From: Tuctoria greenei
Lineage: Eukaryota > Streptophyta > Magnoliopsida > Poales > Poaceae
NCBI GenBank assembly: GCA_036927565.1
Contig: JAYESD010000004.1
Location: 92,074,942 to 92,138,941, forward strand
Length of the DNA: 64,000 nucleotides
Reading direction: 5' to 3'
The notes beneath the pieces are model-generated. The model ran no database searches. It had not been told where the DNA came from and was given only the letters and a program-made list of their open reading frames with translations. Shown here piece by piece: positions 1 through 12,112 of the stretch (position 1 is its first letter; each line of letters starts with the position of its first letter). The position numbers were made by a program, and so were the translations under genes.

Positions 1-1583
1 CTTTGTTAATAAAATTCGGTTACCTAACCCGAATTTTCATATTTACAAATGTTGAAGGCTAACCGTTGATCTTCTTCCCATAGGGGAAGCTTGAATAAGT
101 AATGTCTCTGGCAAGATAACTAGGACGGATTGTGAGAATCCCTACCATCACCTGCGGAGTTTGAGCATTTGTGTTCATGCCTTCTAATTAAGGGCATGAC
201 ACAAGAAACGCTTAAGTGGAAATTATTTCCCTTTTCCCTCAAGGGAAGAGCGAAGCAATGGTACAATCATATCATTGGGAGTGCAAATGGAAAATGGAAT
301 AAACATGAAGACAAGTTAATTATTGCATTCTTTCCACTCTCCCAAGTGTCCTCTCTACGAATGGAATTTCTCAACTTTAAGCAAATCGTGAAGGAATCTT
401 TAGGTGCAGCATGGGATAGATTCTCATTGCCAAGCAAAGTAGGCTCGGACTTGTACATTCCCGAACATGTGTTATTACAACATTTTTGTATCGGGATTGA
501 CAAGGATTCTGCCCTATACCTCTACATAACAGTTGCATGCTCTTTTCTCCATAAGACATCGAATGAAGGAAGGGAAATTCTAGAACACATTATAGAAAAT
601 CTATCATTCATTGCCAGTGTTAATGAACCTCCAGGAAGCTGAGTTGAGACATGAGGATTCCCCCATAGTCACCTCGGAACCCATACCTTGTCCATCTCAT
701 GTTGTGACTATGAAATCCTCACCCAAACCAAAGACACCGAAGGAAGAAGAAATTCGACCCTCAGAGTTTCCATTGTGCTTCGAGGAAGATCTTTTTGAAG
801 ATTTTTGGAATGCCTCGAGGTATTGTTATGGAAGGAGACTATCATTACATCCCTCGCTCCTTGATCAGCCCAAAGGAAAATTCCATTAGAAAACAATCAA
901 GGAGTTGACCTCAATCATGAGTAGGGAATTGACGGCAAAGGTTGAGCTTTCACCTAAAATAATACGGTTAAACTCAGCCCCATAAACCACACGATGTATT
1001 ATTCGAGGGGTAATGGTGGACATCCTTTATAATCCCACAGCTGGAGCCAATATCATTTTCGAGAATTGTGCTTTAACGATTTTAGTTGATCTACCCTAGG
1101 CTCCAACAAGAAAATCCTTCAAAGACTCCTATGGAAACATCAAGGAAGGATACGGGATTATACATAACGTGTCTTCAAAACATGAGATCATCAGGTTCTT
1201 CCTTGATTTTCATGTTTTTGAAGTCCAAGACTTCGATGTAATGATAGGGTTACCTATTGAGAAATTACTCCTGGAAGCACCCTCAAAAGGCAGCCTAGAT
1301 GTTAAACTTGCAGGGAGTAGGTTTTCCATTCCCATTTTGCTATCCAAAAACACATTAGCAGAACCATTCCAAGAGAGTGAGAAAATCATGGAAGCCACGG
1401 CCCTTCAATTCTTGGACGCTCCTAAGAATGAAGAAGAAGAATAATTCATCCAAGAAGAGGATGAATAGCGGGAGACACTTGATTTACCCAAGGATGAGCC
1501 AACAAAAAAGACCCCAATTGAGTTAAAAACCCGACCTCCGGACTTACGCTATGCTTTCCTACACGGTGATGCGAACGCCCCTG
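1..1583 (+). mobile_element. Athila-clade Ty3/gypsy fragment (element X, gag side)
   Basis: This is the left part of an autonomous-type Athila element, resembling rice RIRE3/RIRE8. The first ~130 bases match 6190-6310 (a motif reading LPNP..H.YKC..LT.DLLP) and then jump straight to gag, so sequence between them is deleted. Gag and protease-region remnants follow to about 1558. The element breaks off where an LTR of a related family begins near 1584. Its polymerase resumes at 9723 after the interrupting element, but roughly 0.4-0.5 kb that should link protease to the reverse transcriptase core is absent, so the interruption was not a clean insertion. Clade assignment rests on recognising the gag and pol motifs by eye. 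Confidence 0.75.
157..1558 (+). pseudogene. gag: Athila-type gag and protease-region remnant
   Basis: The first frame (157-642) reads through the retrotransposon gag core, with LKWKLFPFSLKGRAKQWYN and later HKTSNEGREILEHI. That is the capsid-like part that would package element RNA in cytoplasmic particles. A frameshift near 610-640 moves the reading to a second frame (611-889), rich in Pro, Glu and Lys. After stops it resumes at 1169-1444 with FHVFEVQDFDVMIGLPIEKL, a block that in this family lies between gag and reverse transcriptase. No D-S/T-G active site is visible, so protease function cannot be claimed. The frame ends near LRYAFLHGD just before the LTR. Several stops and a frameshift make it a pseudogene. 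Confidence 0.72.
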
Positions 1584-2815
1584 TGTTGAAGGCTGTTATA
1601 TACCAATTTCACCCACCAATATAACTAAATTATGTGAAGGAATTATCATTTCTTGCACACATCACCTTTCTATTTAACCTATTTCCACTTGTCCTTTGAG
1701 AAATAGTGCATGCAGGTATTTTATGCAGGAAAAGAGGTAAAAGAGGGGGAGCAATCCTATAAAATATCATCCCAGCTAATCAAGCGCCGACATGTGGCAC
1801 CACATGGATCAAGTGGCCCACAGACAGAAGTATCCGAGGCCATCAAACTGTGTATCACCTATATTAGTAAAAGGGACCCACCTAGTGACCTAGAGAAAGC
1901 ACACATGAAAAGGTGAAGAGAAAAGGTCAGCCGACCTGGTGCTGGCGCCGAACTCGATCAATCGACGCGTGTTGGGTCCGCCCGGCTTCCTAAAGACGTT
2001 GATGACTGATTCGCGCGCATTTGGTGGCGGGAACTGACCCTTATCCAGCTATAAATAGGACCCCTACCATCACTTCATAAAAACACCACTTGAGTATTCG
2101 TTCTACTGTATCCACTACTCTCTATAGATTTAGAGGAGTTTAGGCTATCGAGAGGAGAGCCTCTAGTCCATAGTCTAAGTAAGAAAGGAGTAGAAGGAGT
2201 CTCTTCCCAATTCTAAATTGGGTAAGGTATGGCTCTTATATTCCTAATTGTATATGTGACTTCATTCGTAATAAAGATGTTATCTTTAGTCTTCTTTTAT
2301 TCATATACTTGGAAGAAGCATTTCTTGTTTGATTGTGGATTCCATGTATGTGGTAGGTATAGTCTTCATGATGATGCCCTAATATCATTATACTATCATC
2401 ATAAACACTATTAACCCCCACTATAGTCTAATTATTATGACATGATCATGTTAATATGAATGACTTATGATATGTTTCAACATTGGTTCAACAATGTTTA
2501 GGTTAGTAATTGCCTCAGGATGGCTTGTGCTGCATCTCCTAAAGTATTTACTTAATATCCTAGCATGGTGCTAGGATAGTTAAGTAGTGTTGGATGTCTC
2601 GACCCACGGTTTGAAGAGGTAGGTAGTAGGTGGTGACATGCCTATCTGTCCTGGTAATCGTCGATGTTCTACTACCACATGCTCTTTGCGGGAGTCGTCC
2701 TAGTATTGCTAGGGGTAAACTCGTGTCTGATATGTTGAACAACTTAGCATGAGAATTCGTCATTGATATGATCATTAATATCTAACTTAGGCTATGTTAT
2801 GTATTCTAGAAGCAT
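1584..2815 (+). repeat. Left LTR of element Z (inner end truncated)
   Basis: It is a direct repeat of 8180-9440, similar over its whole length by eye. A TATAAATA box sits at 2050-2057, about 40 bases before the expected RNA start. The last ~280 bases present in the right copy are missing, and gag sequence begins soon after 2815. In the GC-rich block near 1925 this copy lacks a short stretch present in the right copy near 8540. Confidence 0.7.
2050..2057 (+). promoter_or_regulatory. TATA box of element Z left LTR
   Basis: TATAAATA is followed by GGACCCC. The same box and context occur in the right LTR at 8667-8674, which supports a real pol II promoter in the LTR rather than a chance AT run. 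Confidence 0.6.
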
Positions 2816-2888
2816 TGTAGGAGTATGTATTCTAGAAGCATTTCGGCTCCCTCTGCTAACAATGTGCTTGTGGGGCCACTATTAACAT

Positions 2889-4238
2889 GGGAGATGTAAA
2901 CTTCGAAATCAATACTAGCTTGATCACTATGTTGTAAGTCAACCCATTTTGTGGGAAGGCTAAGGAGGATGCAAGTGCTCACCTTCAACAATTCCATGAG
3001 ATCTACAACACTTTTAAAATCAAGGACGTATCTCCTGATGCTGTCCAACTTAGGCTGTTTCCGTTCTCCATTCTTGTGAGAGCGAAGCAGTGTTTCCACA
3101 TAAATAAGTGTTGTTGACACTTGGGAGAAATATTCTATGGCATTCCTCACAAGGTTCATCCCGTTGGGCAAGACTAATGCCCTACGTAGAAGGATTTCTA
3201 GCTTCTAGCAAGATGCCAAGGAGTCTATTCTCAAGGCTTGGGAAAGGCAACAGCAGTACATCCAAGATTGCCCCCACCATGGGATGGATGACTGGCCCAT
3301 TATCCAAAACTTCTACAACAGGCTGATCCCTTATGCCCTTGACCATGTTGATGTTGCTGCTGGAGGTGCCTTCTTCTCATTGACGGTGCCCAAAGCCAAA
3401 TACTTAATTGAGAAGATGGTGTCAAACATGGGTTGGAACGATGAGCGTCTCCGTACTGGTCAGCGAGGAATGCACACCTTGAAGGAGGTAGACATGATTG
3501 CTGACAAATTGGACCCCCTTATTAAGAAGATAGATGGACAAGCCAATGGTGTGGTATGTTACAATGCCTATGCCCTAGACTCTCACATCACATGTGATTC
3601 AATGGCAACATGGGCCATTTGGGTAATGACTGCCCAGAAACTCATGAGGGTTCCTTATACGTAGCCAACAATGGGAACAATAATGGCTATCATCGAAGAT
3701 TGAAGGGCTATCCTCAGCCTTCAAGAATCAACTGAGCTTCAACAAGATGCTAGAGACTCAGTTGGCTCAACTGGCAGCTGTTGTTCCACCATTGGAAAAT
3801 GGCAAGATCATAGGACAGGCCGAGCGTCCTGTAGAGAATGTCAACATGATTTCACTACAAGGAGGCAACTGGAAGAAGGACCCTGAATGTCCTACCATAT
3901 CATGCTCAATTGGGGCTCAGTACTTTGACAAGGCCCTTCGTGACTTCGGAGCAAGTGAGAGTGTGATGCCCAAGATGGTCTTTGACCAACTGAACTTCAT
4001 GGAGCTTACTCCAACACCAATGCAGCTCCAACTGGCTGATTCTTCATTCCGTTATCCGGCGGGAGTTGCTGAAGACGTCCTGGTTAAAATCCGAAATTGC
4101 TTCATACCCGTGGATTTCATGGTGCTCAACATTCTTGGGCTGCCATTCTTTAGCATTGCGAAGGCTCGCATAGATGTGGGTGCCGGAGTAATCCACTTCC
4201 ATATCAATGGCAAGGAGGAAAAGTTTAACTTTCGCTGA
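2889..4238 (+). pseudogene. gag: Gag-protease of polymerase-less element Z
   Basis: Translation across frames gives an Athila-type gag: LFPFSILVRAKQ near 3050, QNFYNRLIPYALDHVD and GGAFFSLTVPKA in the frame at 3284-3664, then MVSNMGWN and QRGMHT. A third frame (3747-4238) holds the aspartic-protease-like domain. Its active-site region reads LRDFGASESVMPK, the usual D-x-G-A-S-x-S-V-M-P context of this family, and ILGLPFFSIAKARID matches the downstream flap and C-terminal part. Frame shifts near 3150, 3280 and 3670-3745 and stops make it non-functional. No RT follows. The domain would mature Gag during particle assembly if it were intact. Confidence 0.72.
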
Positions 4239-5245
4239 AAGCTGGAGCTGGAGCAATTCTCCATGATCCGTATCAAGTATGGGCCAACTATTAAGAAAAT
4301 CAAAATGTCAAAGTCACACCTCTAAAGGTGGACTCACTTATTGCATTCACGAGGCAACTTATATATGCTAAAAATAATTCTTATCGTCCACACTGACACC
4401 CCAGGAAGACGGAGAAGTCATGGCCTTCCCAAAGGCCCATGCCCACCAAGTCTCAAAGAAGGAATGTCAACAGAAGCAAGACAAGCCGTCCGAGCCCATC
4501 TCCCTGGGCCCGATTTTCATGAAATGAAGGAGGAATGTCCATCTCATCGGACGCTGGTGATACCAAGCCAATATGTTCAACTGGTAGTTATCCGTTCTTC
4601 GATTTTTCATTCTCTTCATTTTTTTCCAATTTAGTTTGATTTTCCCCACTGCAAATTTAGTTTCCCTTAGCAAGTTGAGAATCTTATATTCTCAGATATC
4701 ATTTTATTTCTTTATTTTTCACAAATAGAAAATTGTTTGATTTCGAAAAAAGGGTTTTTATTCGAAAAAACAATTTTTCTGAGTTGCAAAAGTGGTAATT
4801 CACCAACGTGCTAATTTCATTGCCGTTGGGGAGCCACCTGCCAAAAGGAGGAATTAGGGGGCCCACATTTCAGTTCGGCCGACCCCCCCCCCCCTATTTT
4901 GCTGAAGTGGAGAAAGGGCCATTTTGGCTCTCTCTCCTCGAACGGCTATATTTGATTCCCTTCTGAACACTGGGGAGTGTACACTATAAGTGGTGGTCGT
5001 GTGGAGCACTCCTCTAAACACTTCTCCTCATTTCACACCTTCCCAAAGTCACTCTTTGCTCACATTGTTTTTCTTGCTCTTCATTGAAGCACTCTTGCTC
5101 AAATCCAACCCCAAAAGATTTTGCTTTTGTTTGCATTTTCAATTTGCTCTCAAGTTCTTCAAGAGAAAATAGGTCGGGGGTTTTGCTTTCACTAACATCA
5201 CCTCTTTTAAATTTTTTCCTTGTTGTGTTCCTGCTTGTTGTGGCC
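4239..5245 (+). other. Post-protease tail and untranslated spacer of element Z
   Basis: The first ~350 bases still give fragments of the protease C-terminal tail (FSMIRIKYGP, then EPISLGPIFMK near 4495-4525), a hallmark of this gag-protease family. From about 4600 the sequence is AT-rich and non-coding. A C run lies near 4881-4894. A possible TATA (ACTATAAG, 4982-4989) precedes pyrimidine-rich leader-like sequence, which may drive the ORF starting at 5246. Confidence 0.5.
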
Positions 5246-6310
5246 ATGAAAGGAATGAAGAGGTTGTTTCAGAAGAGGAAGGGTGCTACAAGATCAAGCC
5301 ATGGTGGAGACTCAAGTGCACGTCCTTCCTTCACTGCTACACAAAGTCCACAGAGGAGGAGTGTATGCGAGGACACTGCCATGTGTGAGAGGAGCGACCT
5401 GCGACAACTTCTCCATGACGACGACCTCGACATACAAAGTGAAGTTGAAGATCAATCACGCAAGCTCCTCCAAGATCATGAGTTTTCTCATACTAAAACA
5501 TAGGATCCGGATTTGATCTCCAAAATAGGTATGGATTCTGAATTCTTTTTTATTTGGCGTGCATTAGGATGGGAGATTTGCTCACATATAGGACAGAGGT
5601 TTACACTTTCTCTCTATACAATTCCTTTGCACCCTTAAAATAGGCTTTAAAGGTATTACGTTTAGAATATTTCAAAAAGAATAAAACATCTTATAGAAAT
5701 AATTAAGTGAAATCCTAGGCCTCAATAAACGTTGTTTCCTAGATTCTCGCAATTTGCCTAAGTTTATCAAACAAAGTGTTTGGCATGAATTGACCAGTGA
5801 GGTCAGATGTAGTGCACCTAGGAATAGCCACATACAAAACCCTACTATTCGTCTCATGCATAGATGGGTGGCTATGACTATGTTTTCTAGAGGAGATGTA
5901 AGAATAGTGCATTAAGATGAGCTAAAAAATTTATTTGCCATGGTTAAAAAGATAAAAGCTGTTCCAATTATTGCCATGATGACTCAATGGTTAGATTACA
6001 TTCCAAGAACATGGCCAATTGAATTCACCTTATTGATTACTGTATTGCTTCTAGGGTAGGAGCACTAGAATATACTTGGTTTGAATATGTTGAGAATGAA
6101 TGAGAATTAGTTAATGAGGATTATTTCTTGCAAGGACATACCATTAAGCATGATCAAGATGTCTCTTTGATATTTTATTTTCCCAGCTTTGTCAAATAAA
6201 TTTGGTTACCTAACCCAAGTTATCATTTGTACAAATGCTGGAGGCTAACCATTGATCTTCTTCTATCGAAGAAGCCCGAAGAAGTAATGTCTCTCCCACG
6301 GTAACTAGAA
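5246..6310 (+). pseudogene. Second ORF of element Z (Athila-associated, function unknown)
   Basis: It opens with ATG at 5246 and a basic N-terminus (MKGMKRLFQKRKG), then a Ser-rich stretch, and stays open to 5503. Beyond that, recognisable blocks continue in shifting frames: WRALGWEICSHIGQRF near 5550, RLMHRWMAM near 5850, then GALEYTWFEYVENE near 6060 and LPNPSYHLYKC near 6205. These blocks occur in grass Athila-like elements as a long ORF without assigned function. The tail is shared with positions 1-130. Many stops occur. I do not recognise an enzymatic motif. Resemblance to a host-derived or envelope-like protein is possible but unsupported here. Confidence 0.5.
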
Positions 6311-6330
6311 GCAATGCAAGGAGAGCGGCC

Positions 6331-6807
6331 ATGCCTCCGACAACCTCCATGGTCCATGATTACGAAGAGGGAGAGGACCCAATAGGTGATGCACCCGGAT
6401 GGACTCAACCTCCATCTTATGAGACCGATGGTCCATCTTCAAGCATGGTCGGGTACAACATGGGAGCCACCCTATCCACTTCATGCTCTAGCAGCTTGCG
6501 TCCAACGTCCATGAGAGGACGTCGTTCCTTTTCTGCTAGAAGTCATCATCACTATAGCCAAGGAATGACGGACCTCACTAAATGCATGGAAGATCTCGAA
6601 GTGAAAATGAGAGACATCTACAACACTCAGCAAGAGCATGTCCAAGGTACCAAAGATTGGCATCAACACATGGACGCTCAGTTCACCACTATCAACTCCA
6701 GCTACAACAACAACAAGCCAATCTCGCGGCATACTTTCGTCATCAATGGTTTAACCCTTATCATGGAGGTGATTGAAGAAAAGACTTGGAGGAGGACCAC
6801 CACTTGA
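6331..6807 (+). pseudogene. Hydrophilic C-terminal ORF piece of element Z
   Basis: An open frame of 158 codons starts with ATG at 6331. It is acidic at first (DYEEGEDP), then Ser/Arg-rich (SCSSSLRPTSMRGRRSFSARS), then has a helical stretch with LTKCMEDLEVKMRDI and many Gln and His. It directly follows the block shared with element X and lies in the slot where Athila ORFs carry a short coiled-coil segment. No catalytic motif is visible. It is probably the 3' end of the preceding ORF, split from it by stops. Confidence 0.4.
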
Positions 6808-8179
6808 GGTAAATTGTAGCACACCCCTTGCATATTTCTATTCCTTCCACCCACCATCCACCTTGCATATCAATAATTAATAATTCAGAGTAGACTTATT
6901 TTCAAATAAAATAAAAGATGAGCGGTAAGTGTTATTTGGAATTCACATAGATGAAATGATGGATAGTTGCTCTGTTTTAATTTTCCTAAGTACCTATTTT
7001 ACAACTTACTATTCTCCGACATATTGCTTTATTGGCTAAAATTACTTTTGCCTTGTTTTAGAAATTGTGGGTAGCAAAAGCTTAATCCAATTCTAAGTTG
7101 TTGTGAGATATGATATAGTCATAGGGCTGCTATTCCTAGTTTGAAAGTGAAACTTGGATTTGTCAAGAAATTATACAAAAGATTTAAGTTACTCTCATTT
7201 GATTGGAAATACCTACCAAAGCCATATGACATGTTACATTGATAGACCTTATGCATATGTAGTTGCCTTCACATTGAGCTTTGTAAAACTAGTCTAGACA
7301 TATGCGAGAATTCATTCATTTCTTTTTGAATTCAAGACTTCACTTGCACATGCTATACTTGTACACTAGAAGTAAGCAAAATTCCATCATACCATCATTC
7401 CACAGTAGAAAAGAGAAACTACATACCCTTACTGCTTAGTACTCTCTCCAAATTTCTTGCATAAAGGGGACTAGAAAATATGTCTGCAAGAAGAAGAAAA
7501 AGAAAATTCATGCTTACATCATAAGCATGAGAAAAAATGCATGCTTATATAAAAAGCATGAAAAAAACAAAGAGGAAAGAGAAAAAGTAGTGATGTTTCC
7601 TCCAGGCAAAATAAGAGAGTCGACACAAATAGGAGTCATCTGAAACATCCACATCCACTTCCACTTCATCACACATGCACAAGTCTCAAATCTTATAGTT
7701 TTGAATTAATTTCTCCTAAGGCTTGCTTTTTTGACTTAGCAATATTATGTGCTGCAAATATGTCTACTATATTCCCTACCAAGCTCCACATAGAAGCCTT
7801 GTTTAGTGGTAGAATGAGTTTAGGCAAAATGCATTGGTGAGGAGATATTTCCACTACACACAAAGGAGAGACTGAGAGAATTAAATTGAATTACATAAAA
7901 TATAAATTGAATTCTCCATAATTTGAGTGGAACTTGATCTCTAGGGTATGCTTGCTCCATTTGCTGTTCTATCTTTCAACCACCCATGAATAGGAGAAGG
8001 CATAAGCCCCACAATGACTTAAGATGGGTGAAGTACCATGCCAATTTTTGCAATACTAGGTATAGTATTTTGTTGTGCACATGGTACTTTTGAAAAATAG
8101 AACATGGTAGCAACTCCTTATCATCAAACTAAAGTCTTGACTTTGCTTGGGACAAGCAAAAGATAAGCATGGGCTAGAT
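6808..8179 (+). other. 3' untranslated region of element Z with polypurine-like end
   Basis: No ORF is supported. The segment resembles 12113-13722, for example the block around 7725-7800 (TTTTTGACTTAGCAA, later CAAGCTCCACA) against 13305-13370, so it is the 3' untranslated region shared by the two Athila relatives. Two adjacent stem-loops lie at 7509-7529 and 7539-7560. It ends with GCTTGGGACAAGCAAAAGAT and AGCATGGGCTAGAT just before the LTR, a decayed version of the usual GGGGGAG polypurine tract. Confidence 0.55.
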
Positions 8180-9722
8180 TGTTGATGACTGTAATATACC
8201 AATTTCACCCATCAATATAACTCAATTATGTGAAGGAATTATCATTTCTTGCACACATCACCTTTCTATTTCAGCTATTTCTAGTTGTCCTTGGAGAAAT
8301 AGTGCATGCAGTCATTTTATGTAGGAAATGAGATAAAAGAGGGGGAGCAATCCTATAAAATATAATCCTGGCCAATCAAGCGCCAACGTGTGGCTCCACA
8401 TGGATCAAATGGCCCACAAATAGAAGTATCCGAGGCAATCCAAATGGTGTATCGCCTATATTAGTAAAGGGGACCCACCTGGCAGTGACCTGGAGAAAGC
8501 ACACACGAAGGGGTGCAGAGACCAGGTCGGCCGACCCTCTTAGTCGACCGACCTGGTCCTGGCGCCAATCTCAGTCAATATACGCGTGTTGGGTCCTCCT
8601 GTCTTACTGAAGATGTTGATGACTGATTCACGCGCATTTGGTGGCGGGAACCAACCCTTCTCCACCTATAAATAGGACCCCTACCCTCGCTTCACAAACA
8701 CACCACGTGAGTATTAATTCTATTGTATCCACTACCCTCCATAGGTTTAGAGGAGTTTAGGCTGTGGAGAGGAGAGCATCTAGTCCATAGTCCAAGTAGG
8801 AAAGGGGTAGAAGGAGTCTCTTCCCAATTCCAAATTGGGAAAGGTATGGCTCTCATTTTTCTATTTCTATTTGTGACTTTGTTCATAATAAAGATGTTTT
8901 CTTTAGTCTTCTTTTATTCATATACTTGGATGAGGCATTTCTTGTTTAATTGTTGATTTCATGTATGTGGTAGGTATAGTCTTTATGATCATTCCCTACT
9001 ATCATTATACTACTATCATAAACACTATAAACCCCCAATATAGTCTAATTAGTTATGACATGATCATGTTAATATGAATGACTTATGCCATGTTTCAACA
9101 TTGGTTCAATGATGTCTAGGATAGTCATTGCCTTAGGATGACTTGTGCTGCAACTCTTAAGGTATTTACTTAATATTGTAGCATGGTGCTAGGATAGTTA
9201 AGTAGCATTGGATGTCTCGCAGACCCACAGATTGAAGAGCTAGGCAGTATATGGTGACAGCCCTATCTGTCCTTGTAATCCTCCTCGTTCAACTATGCCA
9301 CATGCTCTTTGCAAGACTCGTCCTAGTATTGCTAGGGTAAACCCGTGCCCGATATATTGAACAACTTGCATGACAATCTATCATTTATATGAACATTAGT
9401 ATCTAACTTAGGCTATGTTTATGTATTCTAGGAGCATTGTAGGAGTATCTACCTAACTCTTAGACTAATCCCTCTTGACCCATTTATCCCTCTTAGGATA
9501 AAATGCTCTTGTGTGTGTCACACTACCTTCAACTACCTATTACCCATCCTTACTAGAACTATATTTAGATCAAGCTATCCCCTCCATTTGATGATTGCTA
9601 TGCTTCCACCTAGCCTTCCTTTGGGAGAATATAGATGACACCCTTGGAATACTCTTTTAAGGGGAAATGTTACATCGATAGTTTCCTTTTGCTTTTAGAT
9701 TTTTTATCTGTGATGTAAGAAA
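8180..9722 (+). repeat. Right LTR of element Z
   Basis: This is the more complete copy of the repeat at 1584-2815. TATAAATA lies at 8667-8674. The outer end (about 9640-9722, reading TTTAAGGGGAAATGTTACA and TTATCTGTGATG) has the layout of Athila LTR 3' ends. The exact boundary is uncertain because the RT frame of element X resumes at 9723 and CA at 9723-9724 may be shared. Confidence 0.65.
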
Positions 9723-12112
9723 CATTCCTTCTTTTGTTTCCTTGATGGTTATTCTGGTTACCATAAAATTCCCATCCACCTTGATGATCAAAGTAAGACC
9801 ACCTTCACATGGCCTTATGAAATATACGCCTATCGACAAATGTCGTTCTGGTTGTGGAATTCACCTGCTTTGTTCCAAAGGTGCATGATGTCTATTTTCT
9901 TAGACATGATCGAGGAAATCATGGAAGTTTTCATGGACGACTTTTCCATCTATGGAAAAACTTTTGATCGTTGCCTTGAGAACCTCGACAGGGTCTTACA
10001 AAAATTCCAAGAGAAGGACCTGGTGCTAAATTGGGAAAAGTGTCATTTTATTATAGGTGAAGGAATCGTCTTAAGACACTTGGTGTCCGAATGGGGGATT
10101 GAGGTGGATAAAGCCAAAATTGAAGTTATTGAAAACTTCTAGCTCCCATCAAAATTAAGGGTATCTAAAGCTTTTTAGGCCATGCGGGGTTCTACCGATG
10201 ATTTATCAAGGATTTTTCCAAAATCGCTAGACCCCTCACTAGCCTATTAGCTAAGGATGTGCCCTTTGATTTCGATGATGAGTGTCACCAATATTTTGAC
10301 ATCCTCAAGAAGGCACTCATCACAGCTCCAATCATTCAACCCCCTGATTGGACACTGCGATTCAAAATCATGTGTGATGCTAGTGATTATGCCGTTGAGC
10401 TGTCCTTGGCCAAACTAAGGATAAGAAGCATCATGCAATAGCCTACCCTAGAAAGACTCTTACAGGAGCTTAGCTTAACTATGCCACAACAGAAAAGGAG
10501 CTCCTAGCCATTGTCTTTGCTATTGATAAGTTTAGATCATACTTGGTTGGAGCAAAAGTCATAGTCTACAGAGACCAAGCTGCTTTGAAATATTTGTTCA
10601 CCAAGAAAGATGCTAAACCTAGGGTAATTTAATGAATTCTACTACTCCAAGACTTTGACTTGGAGATTAGGGATAAAAAGGGAGTAGATAATTTTGTCGC
10701 TAATCACCTCTCACGTGATGTACCCTTCAATATGTTTCTCAAGATGACCGAATACAACAGATATACCCATCAATGATTTCCTACATGATGATATGTTTCT
10801 CAAGATGACCGAATCTTATCCTTGGTATGCGGACATCGTAAACTTCATGGTTACGGGGTATGTACCATAAGGGTAGTATAATAAAAAGCTTAGTTTTGAG
10901 AGTCGATGTCACCTGTGGGATATCCATGCCTCCATAGGATATGTTCTGATTGGTTACATAGATGGTGCGTCCCAACAGTTGAAGGCACCAAAATCATCGA
11001 ATGATGACATGCGGCCCTCTATGGCAGGAACTACGATGTTTACCGTACTCAGGCAAAGATCTGGCAAAGTGGATTCTTCTGGCCCTAAATGTTTGAGGAT
11101 ACAAAGAAATTCGTTCAAAGATGCCAGGAATGCCAAAAGCATGGAGGAAACACTGCTCAAAATCCGATGCCCCTCACATACAATCTCCAAGTAGAATTAT
11201 TTGATGTGTGGGGGATCGACTTCATGGGACCTTTTCGAAAGTCCTATGATTGTGAGTATATTCTTGTGGTCATAGATTATGTCTTCAAAAGGGTAGAAGC
11301 ATTACCATGCAAACATTCTGATGCCAAGACTGCTCGGAAAATTTTCCATGAAATCATTTTCCCACGGTGGGGAACTCCCCAAATGGTCATAAGTTATGGA
11401 CGGTCTCATTTCATTGATAAGACCTTTCGAAGCTTTCTGAGGGGGCTTGGGGCTAAGCATAACATTGATACTCTGTACCATCCCCAAACAAGTGGTCAAG
11501 TTGAAACTCCAAACAAACAAATCAAGAATATTCTGCAAAAGACCGTCTTTGAGTTTGGGAATGGGTGGATGAACAAACTACCCGATGCACTTTAGGCATA
11601 CTGTACCGCCTATAAGACACCCATTGGAATGTCACCTTTCCAAATTCCTATGGAAAAACATGCCATTTACCCATAGGATTGGAACATAGAGCGTATTGGG
11701 CTATCAATAAGTGGAACATGGATCTCCACAAGGCTGGAAAGTTGCGCAGGATGCAAATTTCTGAACTAGAAGAATGGAGAAATAAAGCATACCATTGTGA
11801 CAAGATCAATAGAGAACAATAAAGAGGTGGCACGATAAAAGAATTTTGCCTAAGGAGTTCATGTTCGGAGATAAAGTCCTACTTTTCAACTCTAGAGTCA
11901 AACTTTTTGGACATCGGAATCTAAAAAGCAAATGGGAAGGTCCCTATACTGTGGTAGATACTTCATCTCGTGGAGCAATTACACTCCAAAATGATGAAGG
12001 TAATCTATTCAAAGTAAATGGGCACTGTCTCAAGATCTTTTTAGAACCCAAAGAAAATTCGGACAAAGAGGAAAATGTAGTCAATTTGATTGACCTTAAT
12101 GCCCATCCTTAA
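9723..12112 (+). pseudogene. pol: Athila-type polymerase remnant: RT, RNase H, integrase (element X)
   Basis: The frame resumes inside the reverse transcriptase with HSFFCFLDGYSGYHKI. It continues through the catalytic box FMDDFSIYG near 9933 to a stop at 10142. After frameshifts, RT thumb and RNase H pieces appear (MCDASDYAV near 10370). Integrase occupies 11089-11595 with the zinc-finger tail CQECQKHGG, first Asp in GIDFMGPF, and Glu in GQVETPNKQ. The second catalytic Asp is replaced by Tyr (VISYGRSHF). A stop at 11595 separates the integrase C-terminus, which reads in another frame at 11846-12112 (KWEGPYTVVDTSSRGAITLQ). It would copy element RNA to DNA and insert it, but it is dead. Confidence 0.8.

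Larger units (their letters stand above)
1584..9722 (+). mobile_element. Athila-related LTR element Z lacking polymerase
   Basis: Two direct repeats (about 1584-2815 and 8180-9722) start alike (TGTTGA.G.CTGT.ATATACC) and carry the same promoter and downstream blocks, so they look like LTRs. Between them lie gag and protease, a spacer, a second ORF region and a 3' untranslated region with a polypurine-like stretch, but no reverse transcriptase, RNase H or integrase. This matches non-autonomous Athila relatives such as rice Spip and Squiq, which depend on RIRE3/RIRE8 enzymes. The left LTR lacks ~0.3 kb at its inner end, together with the primer site, so gag follows directly. No clean target-site duplication is visible. 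It may instead be a composite of two elements. Confidence 0.6.
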
